In this document: piece after piece, positions 30,972 to 37,479 of the stretch
Layout of the letters: every line of letters starts with the position of its first letter
Numbering within the stretch: position 1 is the first letter of the stretch
Source: a virus
Direction: 5' to 3' (one strand)
Virus record (IMG/VR): IMGVR_UViG_3300028558_000057
Location: 1 to 39,759 of that record
Length of the DNA stretch: 39,759 bases
Program-made: the position numbers and the translations under genes
The notes under the pieces: generated by a model
What the model was told of the DNA's origin: nothing
Database searches by the model: none
What the model saw: the letters and a program-made list of their open reading frames with translations, nothing else

Positions 30972-31487
30972 CTATCGTGCTCGACGCGCCTCCCTAAGAG
31001 CCTTTGCGACCTTTCTCTTGATGATGTCTTTTTTCACCCGTCCGAATCGGTCAACGAACATAACCCCATCCAGGTGGTCGATCTCGTGGGCTACGCACTG
31101 AGCTTCGACGTCGTCGAGCTGACGAAGCTCATCCTCACCCTCGACGCTCTTCGAGCTGACGATGATTTCGTTGAACCGATCGACGGTCTCGAACACGCCG
31201 GGAACCGACAGGCAGCCCTCTGCGAAGGGCACCGGGGTCCCGAAAGTCGACATGACTACGGGGTTCACGTAGGTGTGCTTCTCCCCATAAATGTTCGTAA
31301 CGAAGACGCGGTAAGGAATGCCGACTTGGATTGCCGACAGACCTAGGCCCCCAGCGTGCTCCAGCGTTTCGTGAAGGTCACTGACGACGACCTGGAGGGC
31401 AGCGGTGCCAAAATCCTCTACGGGCACGTCCTTCGACGGCGTAGAAAGCTTGGCGCTAGGCCAGATGAGGATTGGGCGGACGCTCAT
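30972..31487 (-). CDS. def: peptide deformylase
   Basis: A 171-aa enzyme removing the N-formyl group from new proteins. All three signature motifs are present: GLGLSAIQVG (47-56), EGCLSVP (90-96, metal ligand Cys92) and CVAHEIDHLDG (131-141, metal-binding His134 and His138, catalytic Glu135). Normal length for the family, so probably active. Phage deformylases are known from marine and other phages. ATG 31487 follows a class 1 motif by 7 nt, with a GAGGG in between. Confidence 0.93.
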   Translation of the reverse strand: MSVRPILIWPSAKLSTPSKDVPVEDFGTAALQVVVSDLHETLEHAGGLGLSAIQVGIPYRVFVTNIYGEKHTYVNPVVMSTFGTPVPFAEGCLSVPGVFETVDRFNEIIVSSKSVEGEDELRQLDDVEAQCVAHEIDHLDGVMFVDRFGRVKKDIIKRKVAKALREARRAR

Positions 31488-31494
31488 ACCCTCT

Positions 31495-31506
31495 TAAGTA
31501 GCGAAA
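31495..31506 (-). promoter_or_regulatory. class 1 motif, 7-nt spacing
   Basis: The minus strand reads TTTCGCTACTTA, then AGAGGGT and ATG 31487. Confidence 0.6.
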
Positions 31507-31509
31507 AAA

Positions 31510-31851
31510 TCAGTCGCTATTCTTGTCGAAGAGCGACTCACCAGACTCGTCAGTATCGACTAAGGGGATCGACAGACTGTCGGATCCGGTGGTGGTCCTA
31601 CAAATGAAGCAGTAAATCTCGCGAGCAACCGACAGCTGATCCTTAGCCCTAAACCAGCGCGCCGACCGAATGTCATCGATTTCGGCCGCACTACCAGCAG
31701 CTTCCAGTCGCAGCTGAAGGGCCACTAGATCTGACGAGATTGTGCAAGCTTCCACGGAAAGTGTTTGTAGACATTTGGCTACAATCTCTCCGACCCTGGT
31801 TTTTATGGCCTCTAGCTGTTCTGATTCAGAAAGTGTCGCTTTTTGTCCCAT
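31510..31851 (-). CDS. hypothetical helical protein
   Basis: A 113-aa protein, largely helical (SESEQLEAIKTRVGEIVAKCLQTL, ISSDLVALQLRLEAAG), with a CFIC pair near residue 82. ATG 31851 has GGGGG at a good distance. ATG 31866 in the same frame is possible. Unknown function. About 85 nt upstream of it (31867-31951) hold no gene. Confidence 0.55.
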   Translation of the reverse strand: MGQKATLSESEQLEAIKTRVGEIVAKCLQTLSVEACTISSDLVALQLRLEAAGSAAEIDDIRSARWFRAKDQLSVAREIYCFICRTTTGSDSLSIPLVDTDESGESLFDKNSD

Positions 31852-31951
31852 GGTTACCCCCAACATCCCGAGGCGCGACAGCTGGTGTTGTACGTTTTGT
31901 CTTCTATCGCACCCGTGACCTATAAGGGTAAACCACTACAGAATGTTTCGT

Positions 31952-32164
31952 CTAGGTTAAAAGCTCCAAGATCGCCGATTCTACAGTTTCTTGCCAATCT
32001 GCCGACAAAGGACTCTCGCCTTCAATCGTTTTGCTATTAGCATTAAATGTTAGCCAAATAAGCTCATCCGGAAGGATTACACGAACCCTAAGTAAGCCGG
32101 GAACGGAACTATCCCAAATCGTGACGTGACACACGTCACGCAATGGTCTCGGACGTCGTCCCAC
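31952..32164 (-). CDS. small hypothetical protein
   Basis: A 70-aa protein from GTG 32164. Beta-rich first half (CHVTIWDSS, LLRVRVILPDELIWLTFNANS) and a short C-terminal helix. The start lies 3 nt after the upstream stop, with GAAG as Shine-Dalgarno. No family recognised. Confidence 0.55.
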   Translation of the reverse strand: MGRRPRPLRDVCHVTIWDSSVPGLLRVRVILPDELIWLTFNANSKTIEGESPLSADWQETVESAILELLT

Positions 32165-32167
32165 TTT

Positions 32168-32458
32168 CTACTCTTCGAGAAGGGTGACGGTGATGGTGAG
32201 TCGGCCGCATTTGCCGACAAAGGGTAGAAAAGCATCCTCGACAAGGTTCCTGCAGGTCTGGCGCTCGCCACCGTCACCGGGTGCTCGTAGGTGCTCATTG
32301 TCGCTCTCGCACTGATCGACCACCAGTCTACCGAAGTGGTCATTCCGAATGTGTCCTGACAGAGAGAAGGTCTTCGTCATACCGTCTTCGTAGCGAATCT
32401 CGGGCGTGTAAACGAGGATCCGAGAGCCTCCGACAAAGAGTGTCTGCAAAACTTCCAT
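32168..32458 (-). CDS. small hypothetical protein
   Basis: A 96-aa protein. Alternating hydrophobic strands (EVLQTLFVGGSRILVYTPEI, GRLTITVTLLEE). The gap to the upstream gene is 2 nt. It resembles its operon neighbour 32461-32703 in ending with a short strand rich in Thr/Val, but there is no clear homology. Unknown function. Confidence 0.6.
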   Translation of the reverse strand: MEVLQTLFVGGSRILVYTPEIRYEDGMTKTFSLSGHIRNDHFGRLVVDQCESDNEHLRAPGDGGERQTCRNLVEDAFLPFVGKCGRLTITVTLLEE

Positions 32459-32460
32459 GT

Positions 32461-32703
32461 CTACGGATACTCAGTCACAGCAACAAGGACAGCTGACCAG
32501 CACTCACCAGTATGGCTAACCTTCATGGTCTCGAAAGGAGACAGGCCACAATTGAGTAGGGTCGGCTGAAAAAGAAGCGCTTGGAGAAAAGGGAACTGTC
32601 GCGCATCCGCCGAGGGCCCGGGCTCTGAAGGAACATCGCTGATAGTGACCGTCCATCGCCACCGACGCTCATCGACTTGCACCTTGGTGATGTTCTTGTT
32701 CAT
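32461..32703 (-). CDS. small hypothetical protein
   Basis: An 80-aa protein. ITKVQVDERRWRWTVTI at the start and WSAVLVAVTEYP at the end suggest a small beta domain. ATGA overlap with the CYTH gene upstream, so likely co-translated. Unknown function. Confidence 0.6.
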   Translation of the reverse strand: MNKNITKVQVDERRWRWTVTISDVPSEPGPSADARQFPFLQALLFQPTLLNCGLSPFETMKVSHTGECWSAVLVAVTEYP

Positions 32704-33338
32704 CCGCGCGCCTTCTTGAGGAACCTTGGCTTCTTAGCGACCTTGTAACGACGGTCGGAGTAGATCTCCAACAAGGAGAGGGTCAGTGGGGTGCCTAGGT
32801 TGAACGCGACCTCAAGCCTCGTTCTCCACTCCTCTAGAAGCAAGCGAGCATCCTCGTCTGAACAGTTGGAGCCCTTAACGATCTCCACCTCCAAGAAGTA
32901 TCGCAATCCTTCACACCGCCGTGTTTTCTCGTTCAGTTTCTCGACACCATATAAAGCCACGCACGTTCCGATCCTATCGTTCTCAAACATAAAAACGTCG
33001 CAGCGGTCTTTAAATAGTGTAAAAAACCTCTTCCATCCGCTGAGTCGGAGGAACTCGGTTATATCGGTGGTTGTTAGTGACTCGGGAAAGGTGAGATCGA
33101 CCTCAAATCGGTCTGTGATATGACGTGAAGACTTCCTTTGTTTGCACGTCAACTCGCCCGCTCCACCGCTCCACCGATGTCTCACAATATTATCGCCCTG
33201 ACTATAATAAACGTCAGGACACGAGGTGCGCGAGTATGAAACAGGAGACTGCCTTTGGCACCAAAGACCAAAGGCTTCAGGACTTATATGGTCTGCAGAC
33301 CATTTATATTCTATTTCAGAATGAGCCGAGGTCTTCAT
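32700..33338 (-). CDS. CYTH-domain triphosphate tunnel protein
   Basis: A 212-aa protein. EIEYK at residues 8-12 is the ExExK signature of the CYTH superfamily (CyaB adenylate cyclase, thiamine triphosphatase). Further elements in the right order: a basic strand NIVRHRW (about 50-56), LTCKQR, EVDL, a KDR basic patch (about 111-113) and a late FLEVEI acidic strand (about 148-153). These residues line the triphosphate tunnel and bind metal. The substrate cannot be read from sequence; an inorganic or nucleoside triphosphatase is most likely. ATGA overlaps on both sides. Confidence 0.75.
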   Translation of the reverse strand: MKTSAHSEIEYKWSADHISPEAFGLWCQRQSPVSYSRTSCPDVYYSQGDNIVRHRWSGGAGELTCKQRKSSRHITDRFEVDLTFPESLTTTDITEFLRLSGWKRFFTLFKDRCDVFMFENDRIGTCVALYGVEKLNEKTRRCEGLRYFLEVEIVKGSNCSDEDARLLLEEWRTRLEVAFNLGTPLTLSLLEIYSDRRYKVAKKPRFLKKARG

Positions 33339-33907
33339 CGCGAGACTCCGACCGTATCGTTTGTTACAGCAAATGCGCCATGGTATCGCAAAGCAGCTGC
33401 GTCTCGAAGGGCTCCCGCCTCCTCCTTTGTGTCGCAGTACCCCAAACTGATCCCGCGCCGCTCTCCTTCCGCGGTCACTTGAATTTGAGCGTGAAACTTT
33501 CCAATTCTCTTGTGGAAAGTAACTCCAATGAACCCGCTCGTATTGTTCCTTTGCTTCTGTCGATTTCTGGAATTGTCTCCACTACTTGCGGGACGCAGGT
33601 TGTCTTCCGAATTATTCAAAGGTTGCCCATCTAGATGGTCAAGGCCTTTGCCACGTTCTAACACCTTGCCAGCAAGGGCCCAGACGAAAATATGAAGAAG
33701 AACCGTTCTTTGGCCACCGTCATCCTTAGGCATATTTGTTCTAACGGCAAACTGTCGCCCAGCGGCTCTTTGTTTATTCCGGCTCACATACCAGACGTGT
33801 TGCTCGATTGATTCTCTGAAACGAGCTGGAGCAGTGACCGTAAACTGTCCGTATTTCGGACTTACGATCTGAAATGTAAAGGTCTCGCTATGAGGATCTG
33901 TTCCCAC
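33335..33907 (-). CDS. HNH-AP2 homing endonuclease 2
   Basis: A 190-aa protein. HNH core at about 70-115 (LHIFVWALAG, GLDHLDGQPLNNSEDNLRPASSGDNSRN), with Asp90-His91 and Asn103. AP2-type domain at about 124-185 (SGFIGVTFHKRIGKFHAQI...). Same architecture as the 29848 gene but quite diverged. GTG 33907 is 6 nt after the class 1 hexamer TACTAG, with no good Shine-Dalgarno. It heads a chain of overlapping genes down to the CYTH operon. Confidence 0.85.
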   Translation of the reverse strand: MGTDPHSETFTFQIVSPKYGQFTVTAPARFRESIEQHVWYVSRNKQRAAGRQFAVRTNMPKDDGGQRTVLLHIFVWALAGKVLERGKGLDHLDGQPLNNSEDNLRPASSGDNSRNRQKQRNNTSGFIGVTFHKRIGKFHAQIQVTAEGERRGISLGYCDTKEEAGALRDAAALRYHGAFAVTNDTVGVSR

Positions 33908-33914
33908 CTCATGC

Positions 33915-33925
33915 TAGTAGCGAAA
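33915..33925 (-). promoter_or_regulatory. class 1 motif, N6 spacing
   Basis: The minus strand reads AGTTTCGCTACTAG, 6 nt, GTG 33907. Confidence 0.65.
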
Positions 33926-33928
33926 CTC

Positions 33929-34528
33929 TTAGAATTCGAGTCGTAGGCTCAGACCGCCCATGCCTGAAGAATTACCCCAGACACCCAAGAACAAGGGTCC
34001 TAGGAAGCGGTGCTCAACAGATGCTCCAAGCACTAGATGGGCGACCGGTAGAGTCGGCAGAAGCGAGTACGACGAGCTGTGTCCAAGAGCCCCGGCAAAG
34101 TCAAAACCGGGCTGTAGCGAAAAGGACCAGGACGGCTTGCTGCGTTCAACCAGCTTGGTCGTCTCCCGGTCTTGGTAGACCAGCTTTTCCTGCACGACGG
34201 TCTTGGTCTCTTGCTCTTTCTGCTGGACCTTCGTCTCAGACTCCGTCTTCGACTTGTCATCCTGCGTAACGGTGACCTTCGTGGTGCCGTCGGGCTCCTT
34301 CTCGACAACCCGCACCGTGTGGACGTCCTTCTGTGTGTTGACGTTCTTTAGTGCGTTCAGGATTTTGTCTGTGTCGACGACGGAGACGAGCTTCTCCTTG
34401 TCTACGGTCACGATCTTGTCCTTGTAGACCACGTGATCCGGCGCCGCCCAGCGACCTGTGGCGTAACCACCGGCGAAGAGGGCCAAAAGAAGGCCTGCTG
34501 CGAGAACGTAGCGTTGCTTGGTCGTCAT
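33929..34528 (-). CDS. membrane-anchored coiled-coil protein, spanin- or virion-like
   Basis: A 199-aa protein. One N-terminal membrane span (about 7-24, VLAAGLLLALFAGGYATG). Then a long charged region rich in Lys/Glu/Thr/Gln (about 33-125) with heptad character. A C-terminal aromatic/Gly-rich beta part (about 130-199) ends in Phe. This could be an inner-membrane spanin or a surface protein. Unlike every other gene in this leftward block, its start has a class 2 signal (CGCAATCTT, 6 nt, ATG), which predicts late co-expression with tail and lysis genes. Confidence 0.65.
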   Translation of the reverse strand: MTTKQRYVLAAGLLLALFAGGYATGRWAAPDHVVYKDKIVTVDKEKLVSVVDTDKILNALKNVNTQKDVHTVRVVEKEPDGTTKVTVTQDDKSKTESETKVQQKEQETKTVVQEKLVYQDRETTKLVERSKPSWSFSLQPGFDFAGALGHSSSYSLLPTLPVAHLVLGASVEHRFLGPLFLGVWGNSSGMGGLSLRLEF

Positions 34529-34534
34529 GCCCCC

Positions 34535-34543
34535 AAGATTGCG
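34535..34543 (-). promoter_or_regulatory. class 2 motif on the minus strand, N6 spacing
   Basis: CGCAATCTT, GGGGGC, ATG 34528. It matches the tail-gene copies in motif and spacing. Confidence 0.7.
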
Positions 34544-34857
34544 TTCCGGGACAAATTGCTACCTAAACGAATAAGGAAGGGGTCCTTTCGTTTTCTTGTG
34601 CATTTAGGTGCACACCGCGTCGTAATAGCGGATCTTCCTGGATCTCCTAGGGGTTTTGTAAGGTAAACCCCCTTTCTCAGCGCAGGAGTAGCGCTCTCGG
34701 GTCCCGTCTGTACCAAAACGCCTGGCGTGGTTCAAAACGGACCGGTATAGTTTGATCCATGGGAGCCTGGACTGTAAGCCTGCATCCAGTCCTACGGGTA
34801 GACAGCTGAACTCGTAGGGGTTTTGGAAGGACCTAGGTTGGTCCGAATGTAGCCAGG

Positions 34858-34899
34858 CTCCGTCATGGACCACTGAACAAAAGATCAGTGGAGACGGAG
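34858..34899 (+). promoter_or_regulatory. hairpin that hides the ribosome binding site of 34907
   Basis: Outer stem CTCCGTC (34858-34864) with GACGGAG (34893-34899) and inner stem CCACTGA (34870-34876) with TCAGTGG (34885-34891), loop of 8 nt. GGAG of the Shine-Dalgarno, 7 nt before ATG 34907, lies in the outer stem, so translation may be controlled by melting or binding of this structure. Confidence 0.6.
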
Positions 34900-34906
34900 A
34901 ATCGTA

Positions 34907-36001
34907 ATGCAGATCGCCACGCCGGACGCAAAGAATGCTCGTGCCCTCAATCAACTCCGCTCTTGGCTAGGTGCAGTGAAGATTCCTTTTGAACCGATGA
35001 CCGGTCAAAACGGGGTCGACCTGGTCGTAACCAGTCCGGAGGGGGTTGCTATCGAACTTCAACTGCACACTACCGAGTCGCCTCCTGCCCCCAAAACCGC
35101 GATCGTCATCGAGGCGGGGGCGTTGACCGGCCGAGACATTCAGGCTGCCCTGGACCTCTTTGGGGACCTCACAGAGATGCTCGGCTACGAGCGTCGGATG
35201 CCGGTGAACCGCGGCCCACTTCCCGAGAAGAAGGCGCACTACTCGGATTCTCCCGAACTTGTGGCGTTGCGGCACAACGAGTTTCGGCGTGTGCCGAACC
35301 CCTCGAACGAGACGCTTCGCAGCCACCAGAAAGTCGTCACCAGGACGGCGTGGCAGTTCTTCCGCGGGAACGCGACTTTCTGTCGAGACAACATGCTGGA
35401 GATCGGCGATCTCGAAAGCTACGCACTGGTCTGGACGTGCAACTACATCGGAATCCACGCGATGCCGAATGAGGATACCTCTAGGAACGATCGTAAGCTG
35501 ACCGCCTACCTTCATCAGCGGTTCGCGGAGATGCGAGACACGTTTAGCAAGAAGGGAAAGAACGTGTTACCGATGCTCGACGACGCTTTCATTGCTCAAT
35601 ACGGCGTTTCGTTTGACAACGCTATGCTAGCCGCCGACTACCCCGACCAGCAGACAACCAAGAAGACGTACGTTGTACCCAGTTCCGCCATACTTGGCGT
35701 AGACGAGATCGACGCCTCCTACATCGAAAGAAACCGTAAGCTCGACACGTCTTCTGCGTCGGCGCGCAAGAAGTCGGCCGACAAGCTCCTGACCGAATCA
35801 CTCCAGGCGCTTGGGCACGACAAGATGATTGAAGTGCTCATCTCCACCGTCGAGAATAGCCGGCTCGATCCAGCGGCTCGACGCGAAGCCCGCAACCGCC
35901 TTCGCGATCATGTCGGCAGCTGCACCGGCTGCACCGAGGCGCTACTTCCCGAATCCACCGAGGAAGACGAAGAGTTGAGCGATGCTAGCCTGGGGGCGTA
36001 A
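34907..36001 (+). CDS. possible phage sigma-like factor (region 2 only)
   Basis: A 364-aa protein. Residues about 120-225 resemble sigma70 region 2: a helix WQFFRGNATF, then LEIGDLESYALVWTCNYIG (compare DL..G..GL..A) and NDRKLTAYLHQRFAEM (compare KF.TYA...I...I). No region 4 helix-turn-helix is obvious, as in T4 gp55, which recognises a lone -10 element. The C-terminal part has helices, a CTGC pair (about 341-344) and an acidic tail. The N-terminal 90 residues are unassigned. The gene has its own strand and a long structured leader, suiting a regulator. The match is by eye, so it could be an unrelated helical protein. Confidence 0.4.
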   Translation: MQIATPDAKNARALNQLRSWLGAVKIPFEPMTGQNGVDLVVTSPEGVAIELQLHTTESPPAPKTAIVIEAGALTGRDIQAALDLFGDLTEMLGYERRMPVNRGPLPEKKAHYSDSPELVALRHNEFRRVPNPSNETLRSHQKVVTRTAWQFFRGNATFCRDNMLEIGDLESYALVWTCNYIGIHAMPNEDTSRNDRKLTAYLHQRFAEMRDTFSKKGKNVLPMLDDAFIAQYGVSFDNAMLAADYPDQQTTKKTYVVPSSAILGVDEIDASYIERNRKLDTSSASARKKSADKLLTESLQALGHDKMIEVLISTVENSRLDPAARREARNRLRDHVGSCTGCTEALLPESTEEDEELSDASLGA

Positions 36002-36318
36002 CGCTCTTCATCCACGCAGCAAGCTTCAGGAAATCATCAGGATCGGTCACGGTCGACTTCATCCTGTTGGCGAGATGTGAAATCACGAAAATATTTCCTG
36101 GAACGTAGCCTTTTGACGGCACAAACGCATCTAGGGTGGGTGAGCAATCTATACTGTCTGTAAGTACGCGTGCGATCGGAAATCTGTTCTCTTGTTGCGT
36201 CGCTGTAGAGTTTTACGCAAGACCTGCACTGAGAGCGCCTCCCGGATTTCGTTTTCGACGACCGAGAGAAGCACAGTTCGTCTTTGTCATCGAAACAGGT
36301 TGAACAAGTCTTTGTCAT
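35985..36318 (-). pseudogene. HNH endonuclease gene, frameshifted and internally deleted
   Basis: The N-terminal part from ATG 36318 reads KTCSTCFDDKDELCFSR and SQCRSCVKLYSD, the CxxC/CxxC head usual for this HNH family. The C-terminal part is in another frame (about 36139 to the stop at 35985-35987): PTLDAFVPSKGYVPGNIFVISHLANRMKS and FLKLAAWMK, the unmistakable family tail. The middle, which should hold the CPVLG-type HNH core, is missing. So the gene has lost its core and frame. It overlaps the upstream primase by ATGA and the end of the 34907 gene by 17 nt. Confidence 0.75.
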
Positions 36319-37307
36319 CGACCGAGGTATACGAACAGCTGTCCAGCAGAGGCTCTCGGCGCCAAGAGAAAAGCTTCATGAACCTGCTCAAACGACATTT
36401 CACCAAGATCTTTGTATCCCGGCGGTGGCGAAATCACATAAATCTCATAGTCGCTTAGTGCCGCAGCCAGTCGCGCTGTTTCTGCAGCTGCGTCGGGGTC
36501 AAGGGCGAGGTACACCTTTTTGACGCCCAAGTTTTTGATCAAGGCGAGCTTCGCCCTGGTCACACCTTTGCCCATTGTGGCTACGTTGCCTCCGCAGAGG
36601 TGAGCCTTCATGGCGTCGACTGGACCCTCGCAGAGCACCAGATGTCCACCGCGCGTGACGCGATCTGAGAACATCAACGCACTGTCGCCACCGCTTGGAC
36701 AGTGGGTAAGAATTTTTGATCCTTCGAAATATTTACCCTTCTTCTCATCCCAGGTCTTCGTGTCCTTGACGATTGTGCGGGCCTGCCACCCGATCATCTT
36801 GCCGTCCTGGACAATTGGGAAACCGACCCTGCGTTCCTTGCGGGAGTAGCGGAGCCTGTACTCCACCGCAACGTCTAAAGGGATCCCGCGTTCAGCAAGG
36901 TACGCGGCTCCTTTGGTTGCCATGGGGTCGTCGATGGGTAGGAAGTCAGGCGTCCACACCTGCTCCTCGATCTCATCTTCGAACTCTTCGCCGAAGTCGT
37001 CATCAGAGACCAAGGAGAAGGTGCTGAAGTCGAGCTTCTTTGCATCCTCTCCGTAGAGAGCCTTGCGAACCTCTTTGAGGGGAAGAGAGCACAGTTCGGC
37101 CAGAGGAACGTCGGGGCGATTTGTATCGCGAGTAAATCCCGTGACGGCGTAGCAGTAGAAGCAACGAGTGTTCCCGTTGCTCTTGTTCATGTAGAGGCGC
37201 TTCTTAGTGCACCTCGGACACGTGAAGAGGTACGACTTGCCGTTAGACTTCGGGTCAAGTCCTTGTTGATCTAGAAAATCAGCAAGGACTTCTGGATCCA
37301 GACTCAA
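36315..37307 (-). CDS. DNA primase (zinc ribbon plus TOPRIM)
   Basis: A 330-aa enzyme making RNA primers for replication. N-terminal CHC2-like zinc ribbon with Cys30/Cys33 (CPRC) and Cys49/Cys52 (CFYC). TOPRIM domain from about 220: catalytic Glu227 in LVLCEGPVDAMK and DPD (270-272) in YLALDPDAA. The layout equals the primase half of T7 gp4 without the helicase, which is presumably encoded separately. TTG 37307 overlaps the stop of the 57-aa gene upstream, with AAAGG as Shine-Dalgarno. Confidence 0.88.
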   Translation of the reverse strand: MSLDPEVLADFLDQQGLDPKSNGKSYLFTCPRCTKKRLYMNKSNGNTRCFYCYAVTGFTRDTNRPDVPLAELCSLPLKEVRKALYGEDAKKLDFSTFSLVSDDDFGEEFEDEIEEQVWTPDFLPIDDPMATKGAAYLAERGIPLDVAVEYRLRYSRKERRVGFPIVQDGKMIGWQARTIVKDTKTWDEKKGKYFEGSKILTHCPSGGDSALMFSDRVTRGGHLVLCEGPVDAMKAHLCGGNVATMGKGVTRAKLALIKNLGVKKVYLALDPDAAAETARLAAALSDYEIYVISPPPGYKDLGEMSFEQVHEAFLLAPRASAGQLFVYLGR

Positions 37308-37477
37308 GCCTTTGCGGCTTTCAGCTTCGGTAGAATCACGTCACGGAGAAGCACGTACGCCTGCTCGGCGTCCTCGTACGCGCACTCAGTACTCTCCTCG
37401 TTCTCCCATACCGAGAGGGCCTCTTCCACGCAGTGCTTGACCTGCTCCAGCGACCTACGAACTGTGATTGTCTTCAT
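37304..37477 (-). CDS. small hypothetical protein, 57 aa
   Basis: ATG 37477 to TGA 37304-37306. A helical acidic protein (SLEQVKHCVEEALSVWENEE, AEQAYVLLRDVILPKL). GGAG upstream is a good Shine-Dalgarno. It begins 2 nt after the recombinase stop and its own stop overlaps the primase start. The tight packing makes it real despite its size. Role unknown. Confidence 0.7.
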   Translation of the reverse strand: MKTITVRRSLEQVKHCVEEALSVWENEESTECAYEDAEQAYVLLRDVILPKLKAAKA

Positions 37478-37479
37478 AG

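Larger units (their letters stand above)
34529..34906. other. structured divergent regulatory region
   Basis: No gene is seen here, but there is much structure. A near-exact 20-bp direct repeat (34644-34663 and 34811-34830, 18 of 20 identical) centres on TAGGGGTTTTG. Hairpins: 34650-34671 (GGGGTTT/AAACCCC, then CTTTC, attenuator-like), 34769-34792, 34791-34818 (competing) and 34829-34844. The region separates the leftward block from the rightward sigma-like gene and may be a long leader or small RNA. Confidence 0.5.
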
